Source of the DNA: Actinacidiphila glaucinigra
GTDB lineage: Bacteria > Actinomycetota > Actinomycetes > Streptomycetales > Streptomycetaceae
Reading direction: 5' to 3'
DNA: 64,000 nt
NCBI RefSeq assembly: GCF_900188405.1
Contig: NZ_FZOF01000003.1
Location: forward strand, 62,001-126,000
Shown here: piece after piece, positions 61,100 to 64,000 of the stretch
Layout: each line of letters begins with the position of its first letter
Numbering within the stretch: the first letter of the stretch is position 1
The notes under the pieces: generated by a model
What the model saw: only the letters and a program-made list of their open reading frames with translations
Told to the model about the DNA's origin: nothing
Database searches by the model: none
Program-made: the position numbers and the translations under genes

Positions 61100-61954
61100 A
61101 TGTCGGAACCGGTTTCCGGTGATGCCGTCGAAATCCCCGCGTGGGCCTGGGAGCGCGAGGAGATACGCGAGGCCCTGCGGACCCGCGACGCCGGAGCGAT
61201 CCTGCGGTTCGCGCAGCAGTACGGGGGCGCGAGCCAGTCGCGCATCGCGGCCGCGACGGGGCTGCTGCAGGGCCGGGTCAACGAGATCGTGCGGGGCCGC
61301 CGTTCGGTGGTGCGGTTCGACGTGTTCGAGCGGATCGCGCAGGGCCTGCTCATGCCGGACCACGCGCGGCTGCTCATGGGGCTCGCGCCGCGCCGTCTGC
61401 GCTCCTACGGCGTCCGGGACCTGATGGACCATCCGCAGGTCGCCGCGGTCGCGCTGACCAAGCCGGAGGCGGCCGCGGAGATCCGCGAGGTGGCGGCAGG
61501 CGCCGACGCGGTGGACGTGGTCGGGGTGCGCGCCCTGGGGCTGCTGGCGCTCGGCGACTCGCTGCTGCGCGGGCCGCTGACGCGCCGGGGGCGGTCCCCG
61601 GCCCGTATGCGGCTGCTGTTGCTGCACCCGGAGAGCCCGGCGGTCGCCCGGATCGCGGAGGAGGTCGGCGAGACACCGCGCTTCTTCGCCTCGAGCCTGC
61701 GCTTCGCGGAGGACATGCTCGGCGCCCTCGCCGAAGAAGGAACGATTCACCTCGAGGTCTACCGGTACCGCACCACGCCGGTGTGGCGGCTGGTACGCCT
61801 CGACGGCGCCGCCTTCGTCTCTGTCATCGGACCGCCGGCGGACCCACGTGGCTCGCTGGTCTACCGGCTCTCCGCCACCCCGCCCGGTTCGCTGCTCTAC
61901 GGCTTCGACCGCTGGTTCGAGGCCATGCTCGGCGAGGCCGAACGCGTCATCTAG
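61100..61954 (+). CDS. XRE-type regulator with C-terminal DUF5919-like domain
   Basis: 284 aa. Helix-turn-helix at about 25-80: LRFAQQYGGASQSRIAAATG, then LLQGRVNEIVRGRR. After a variable middle, residues 170-280 have LLLLHPESPAVARIAEEVGE, VYRYRTTPVWRLVRLDG and GSLLYGFDRWFEAML, which resembles the effector-associated DUF5919 domain seen at the end of XRE regulators. ATG 61100 with GGGAG 6 nt upstream. TATTCT (about 61033-61038) may be its -10 box. The RsbW-like divergent neighbour is the likely partner. Confidence 0.82.
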   Translation: MSEPVSGDAVEIPAWAWEREEIREALRTRDAGAILRFAQQYGGASQSRIAAATGLLQGRVNEIVRGRRSVVRFDVFERIAQGLLMPDHARLLMGLAPRRLRSYGVRDLMDHPQVAAVALTKPEAAAEIREVAAGADAVDVVGVRALGLLALGDSLLRGPLTRRGRSPARMRLLLLHPESPAVARIAEEVGETPRFFASSLRFAEDMLGALAEEGTIHLEVYRYRTTPVWRLVRLDGAAFVSVIGPPADPRGSLVYRLSATPPGSLLYGFDRWFEAMLGEAERVI

Positions 61955-61981
61955 GCGCCCGGCCACGTGCCCTGGCGGCGC

Positions 61982-62428
61982 TCAGGCCTCGGAGGCTTCG
62001 GCGTAGACCTGGGACAGCTCCGGGGTGCCGCTCTCCGCCCACTCGTGGCCGGCCTCGACGACGTCGAGTTCACGGCCGGAGGCCAGCAGGATGACGGGCC
62101 GGCCGTTGGGCCAGATCTGCCAGCTGGCGCCCGGCACGGTGCGCACGACGACCGTGCCGAGGTAGAGCCCGGCGTCGTTGCCGAGCCAGGACAGCTCGTC
62201 CGGGTCGTCGCGCCAGCGCGGGACCAGCTGGTCCAGACGCTCCAAGGAGACGGACGTGTCGTCCAGTTCGACTCCCTCGGCCTCGGCCCTGGCACGCAGC
62301 AGCTCGCACTCCGAGAGCAGTTCGGCGACTCCTTCCGGGTCCTCGGCGAGGGACTCCGGTACGGCCGCGCCGCGGACCTCGCCGTACCGTTTGCGCCACC
62401 TGTCCAGGAAGGAGATGTCCATGGGCAT
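61982..62428 (-). CDS. Small conserved hypothetical protein (DUF6278-like)
   Basis: 148 aa, acidic, no signal peptide. MDISFLDRWRKRYGEVRGAA at the start, a helical middle (ELLSECELLRARAEAEGVEL) and a strand-rich end (GLYLGTVVVRTVPGASWQIW; GRELDVVEAGHEW). It resembles a Streptomyces family of unknown function. ATG 62428 overlaps the upstream cupin stop (TGATG), which supports coupling; ATG 62422 is an alternative, with TAGGCT 7 nt before it, that would be leaderless. Probably the second gene of a two-gene unit. Confidence 0.75.
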   Translation of the reverse strand: MPMDISFLDRWRKRYGEVRGAAVPESLAEDPEGVAELLSECELLRARAEAEGVELDDTSVSLERLDQLVPRWRDDPDELSWLGNDAGLYLGTVVVRTVPGASWQIWPNGRPVILLASGRELDVVEAGHEWAESGTPELSQVYAEASEA

Positions 62429-62766
62429 CAGCCTATGGCGTAGGCCTTCCGCAGTGTCTCGTGGACGGTCCATGTCGTGCTGTCTCCTTCGCGGAGGACG
62501 CAGACGTCGCCCGGGCCGAGCTCCAGGGTCGGTCCGCCCTCCACCTCGACGGTGGCGCGCCCGCTGACGACCACGAACATCTCGTCCGCCTCGGTGTCGG
62601 TCACCACGCCCGGGGTGATCTGCCAGATCCCCCTCGTGCGGGTGCCGTCGGGCGACCGCCACAGCACTTTCCCGGTCACCTCCGGCGAGCCGGAGACGAT
62701 CTGCCCCGGATCCAGGGGCTCGGGTTCGAGCACGGCGGCGGCGATGTCGACGGAGAAGCTCTTCAT
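62428..62766 (-). CDS. Small cupin protein (DUF861/EutQ-like)
   Basis: 112-aa single cupin barrel with the pattern G-x-W-x-(3)-PGVVTDTEADEMFVVVSGRA and a second half LELGPGDVCVLREGDSTTW. It has Thr/Glu in place of the usual HxH set, so metal binding is uncertain; this form is typical of the cupin_3 (DUF861) group. ATG 62766. The upstream gap to the divergent gene at 62875 is rich in CGTT/AACG repeats. Confidence 0.87.
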   Translation of the reverse strand: MKSFSVDIAAAVLEPEPLDPGQIVSGSPEVTGKVLWRSPDGTRTRGIWQITPGVVTDTEADEMFVVVSGRATVEVEGGPTLELGPGDVCVLREGDSTTWTVHETLRKAYAIG

Positions 62767-62874
62767 GGCCGGAGCGTACGCGCGGGCGTATGCCAACGGT
62801 AACGACACGTTGTATACGTTCCGTTGCCGCACAATACGTAACGTAAGGCTGCACGGCGCGAGAAGGGCCACGCA

Positions 62875-63756
62875 ATGCGGGATGAACGGGAAGCCGGGGT
62901 GCGGGAGGCGGACCGCGCCTGGCGCCTGCTGGAGGAGCTGGCAGCACGGGCCCCGGGGGCGGTGCGGCTGGCACCCGGCGCGGACGACGCCGAGGTCGCG
63001 GCATGGGGCGTGCCGCTGCCGCACGAGGTGCGGCACCTGGTCGGCAGGGTGAGGTCGATCCGCATCGGCGACTTGGAGGAGTACCGGCTGGCCCCCGAGC
63101 GCGGTCTGCACCCGGGCGGCTGGGCCGTGGGGCCGCCGGGCACCGCGCACCTGCTGCACGAGTCCGGCGGGGACACGCTCTTCGTCGACGTGGACGGGGA
63201 CACGGGTGCCTGGGGCCGGGTGTTCGCGGCCACCGGGGTCTTCCTAGACACCTGGGCGTACGTGGCGCCCTCGCTGGTCGACTGGGTCACCCTGCTCGCC
63301 GGGGCGGGGCTCGCCGCCCTGGACCGCATGGCGCCCGAGGCGGGACGGGAGTCAGGGCCCGGGCCGGTGTCGCTGCCGGAACGGGCGGACGGGACGGTCC
63401 CGGAGCACGCCGCGGTGCTGGAGCGGCTCGCCGAGACCTCGCACGTCTTCTCCTACCGGCCCGACGTGCGGGGCACCCCGGTGGGCCGGGCCCGCCCGGA
63501 GGCCGACCCGGAGCTGGCCGCCGTGCTGGCCGGGCTACCGGACGACGCCTTGGTGGTGGACCTGCGCGAGGTGGCGCACCCGGCCACCTTGCACCTGCCC
63601 TGCCCGCCGGGGCTGCGCGGCCACGTCGAATTCCAGCGCAGGGCCGGCGGGCGCTTCGCGGTGGGCCTCCCCCGGACCGGTCAGACGTCGAGGTCGACCA
63701 CGACCGGGGCGTGGTCGGAGGCGCCCTTGCCCTTGCGCTCCTCGCGGTCGACGTAG
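62875..63756 (+). CDS. Hypothetical protein, SMI1/KNR4-like
   Basis: 293 aa, no signal peptide. The first 150 residues (AEVAAWGVPLPHEVRHLVGR, GDLEEYRLAPERG, GDTLFVDVDGD, WAYVAPSLVDWVTLLAG) have the strand and helix order of SMI1/KNR4 domains, used in immunity and regulatory proteins; the match is weak. The rest is Pro/Glu-rich. Its last 25 codons (from GQTSRS) run 76 bp into the end of the convergent exonuclease gene and look like frame read-through of coding sequence, so the true C-terminus may have been extended by loss of an earlier stop. ATG 62875, GAAGGG upstream. Confidence 0.65.
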   Translation: MRDEREAGVREADRAWRLLEELAARAPGAVRLAPGADDAEVAAWGVPLPHEVRHLVGRVRSIRIGDLEEYRLAPERGLHPGGWAVGPPGTAHLLHESGGDTLFVDVDGDTGAWGRVFAATGVFLDTWAYVAPSLVDWVTLLAGAGLAALDRMAPEAGRESGPGPVSLPERADGTVPEHAAVLERLAETSHVFSYRPDVRGTPVGRARPEADPELAAVLAGLPDDALVVDLREVAHPATLHLPCPPGLRGHVEFQRRAGGRFAVGLPRTGQTSRSTTTGAWSEAPLPLRSSRST

Positions 63757-64000
63757 GCGTCGCCGACCGCCTTGCCGAAGGACTGGTTCGCGTAGACCAG
63801 GTCGATCCGCATGCCGCGGTTCTTGGGGAAGGCCAGCTGACGGTAGTCCCAGTAGGTGTAGGGACGGTCGTACTTCAGGGGGCGGGGCACCACGTCGCTG
63901 AGCCCGGCCTCGCGCAGGTGCGCCAGCGCCTCCCGCTCGGCGGGGGTGACGTGGGTCATCCCCTCGAAGACCGACGGGTCCCACACGTCCTCGTCGGTGG
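63681..64000 (-). CDS. xthA: Exodeoxyribonuclease III, C-terminal part (5' end outside window)
   Basis: Last 105 codons of an AP endonuclease / 3'-5' exonuclease used in base-excision repair. Visible: WDYRQLAFPKNRGMRIDLVY with the conserved Arg-Ile-Asp of the active site, and the catalytic Asp-His pair in GASDHAPVVVDLDV at the end. The N-terminal catalytic Asn and Glu are beyond the edge. The end of the convergent hypothetical gene overlaps this one by 76 bp. Confidence 0.9.
   Translation of the reverse strand, partial: TDEDVWDPSVFEGMTHVTPAEREALAHLREAGLSDVVPRPLKYDRPYTYWDYRQLAFPKNRGMRIDLVYANQSFGKAVGDAYVDREERKGKGASDHAPVVVDLDV

Overview
The window is typical Streptomyces chromosome: very high GC, third-position G/C bias, short intergenic gaps, many GTG and a few TTG starts, several starts that look leaderless (a TAnnnT hexamer 6-7 nt before the start codon), GGAGG-type ribosome sites, and long hairpins without T tracts between convergent genes. 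I see no rRNA, tRNA, CRISPR array, insertion sequence or phage gene. Most genes are complete; the first (ABC transporter lipoprotein) and last (exonuclease III) run off the window.

Layout. 1-5 kb: an aliphatic-sulfonate/nitrate/HMP-type binding lipoprotein, a TPP riboswitch with a strong hairpin but no thiamine gene behind it, a serpin, an L,D-transpeptidase lipoprotein and a DUF4232 lipoprotein. 5-10 kb: a four-peptidase operon (M55, M20, S9, S66) with 4-8 bp overlaps. 10-17 kb: a methyltransferase, an 830-aa PAS/GAF/SpoIIE phosphatase/anti-sigma protein, a drug-exporter fused to three regulatory-like repeats, and an SRPBCC protein. 17-20 kb: an Ala-rich leader peptide and attenuator-like hairpin before a catalytic-core-only alanyl-tRNA synthetase paralogue, a radical SAM protein, and a GNAT/HEAT-repeat convergent pair.

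22-31 kb is the ethylmalonyl-CoA pathway locus: tandem 3-hydroxyacyl-CoA dehydrogenase, TetR regulator, crotonyl-CoA carboxylase/reductase (ccr), B12-dependent mutase (meaA), MaoC hydratase and acyl-CoA dehydrogenase, followed by phosphatidylserine decarboxylase and synthase. Together the first group turns acetoacetyl/crotonyl-CoA into ethylmalonyl-, methylsuccinyl- and mesaconyl-CoA. The mesaconyl/malyl-CoA lyase often found in this cluster is absent; a 17-codon minigene sits between meaA and the hydratase. 32-43 kb is a mixed housekeeping stretch: glycerate kinase, ADP-ribosylglycohydrolase, ketopantoate reductase, NUDIX, gamma-glutamyltransferase, nucleotidyltransferase, bicupin, sirtuin, aldo/keto reductase, FAD oxidoreductase and IMPase.

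44-52 kb is a reductive pyrimidine (or hydantoin) breakdown system in two transcription units: dihydropyrimidinase, LLM flavin/F420 oxidoreductase and NCS1 permease, then, 4 kb away, nitrilase-type beta-ureidopropionase and an omega-aminotransferase. Both units start from near-identical promoters carrying the same 14-bp palindrome just downstream of the predicted transcription start, which is good evidence for one regulon. 52-64 kb holds hypothetical proteins, a CGNR zinc-finger regulator, a metallophosphoesterase, a secreted gamma-glutamyltransferase, a membrane-anchored unknown, an SGNH hydrolase, a GntR/UTRA regulator with its own operator, a TfoX C-terminal-like protein, an RsbW-like kinase divergent from an XRE regulator, two small proteins and the end of xthA.
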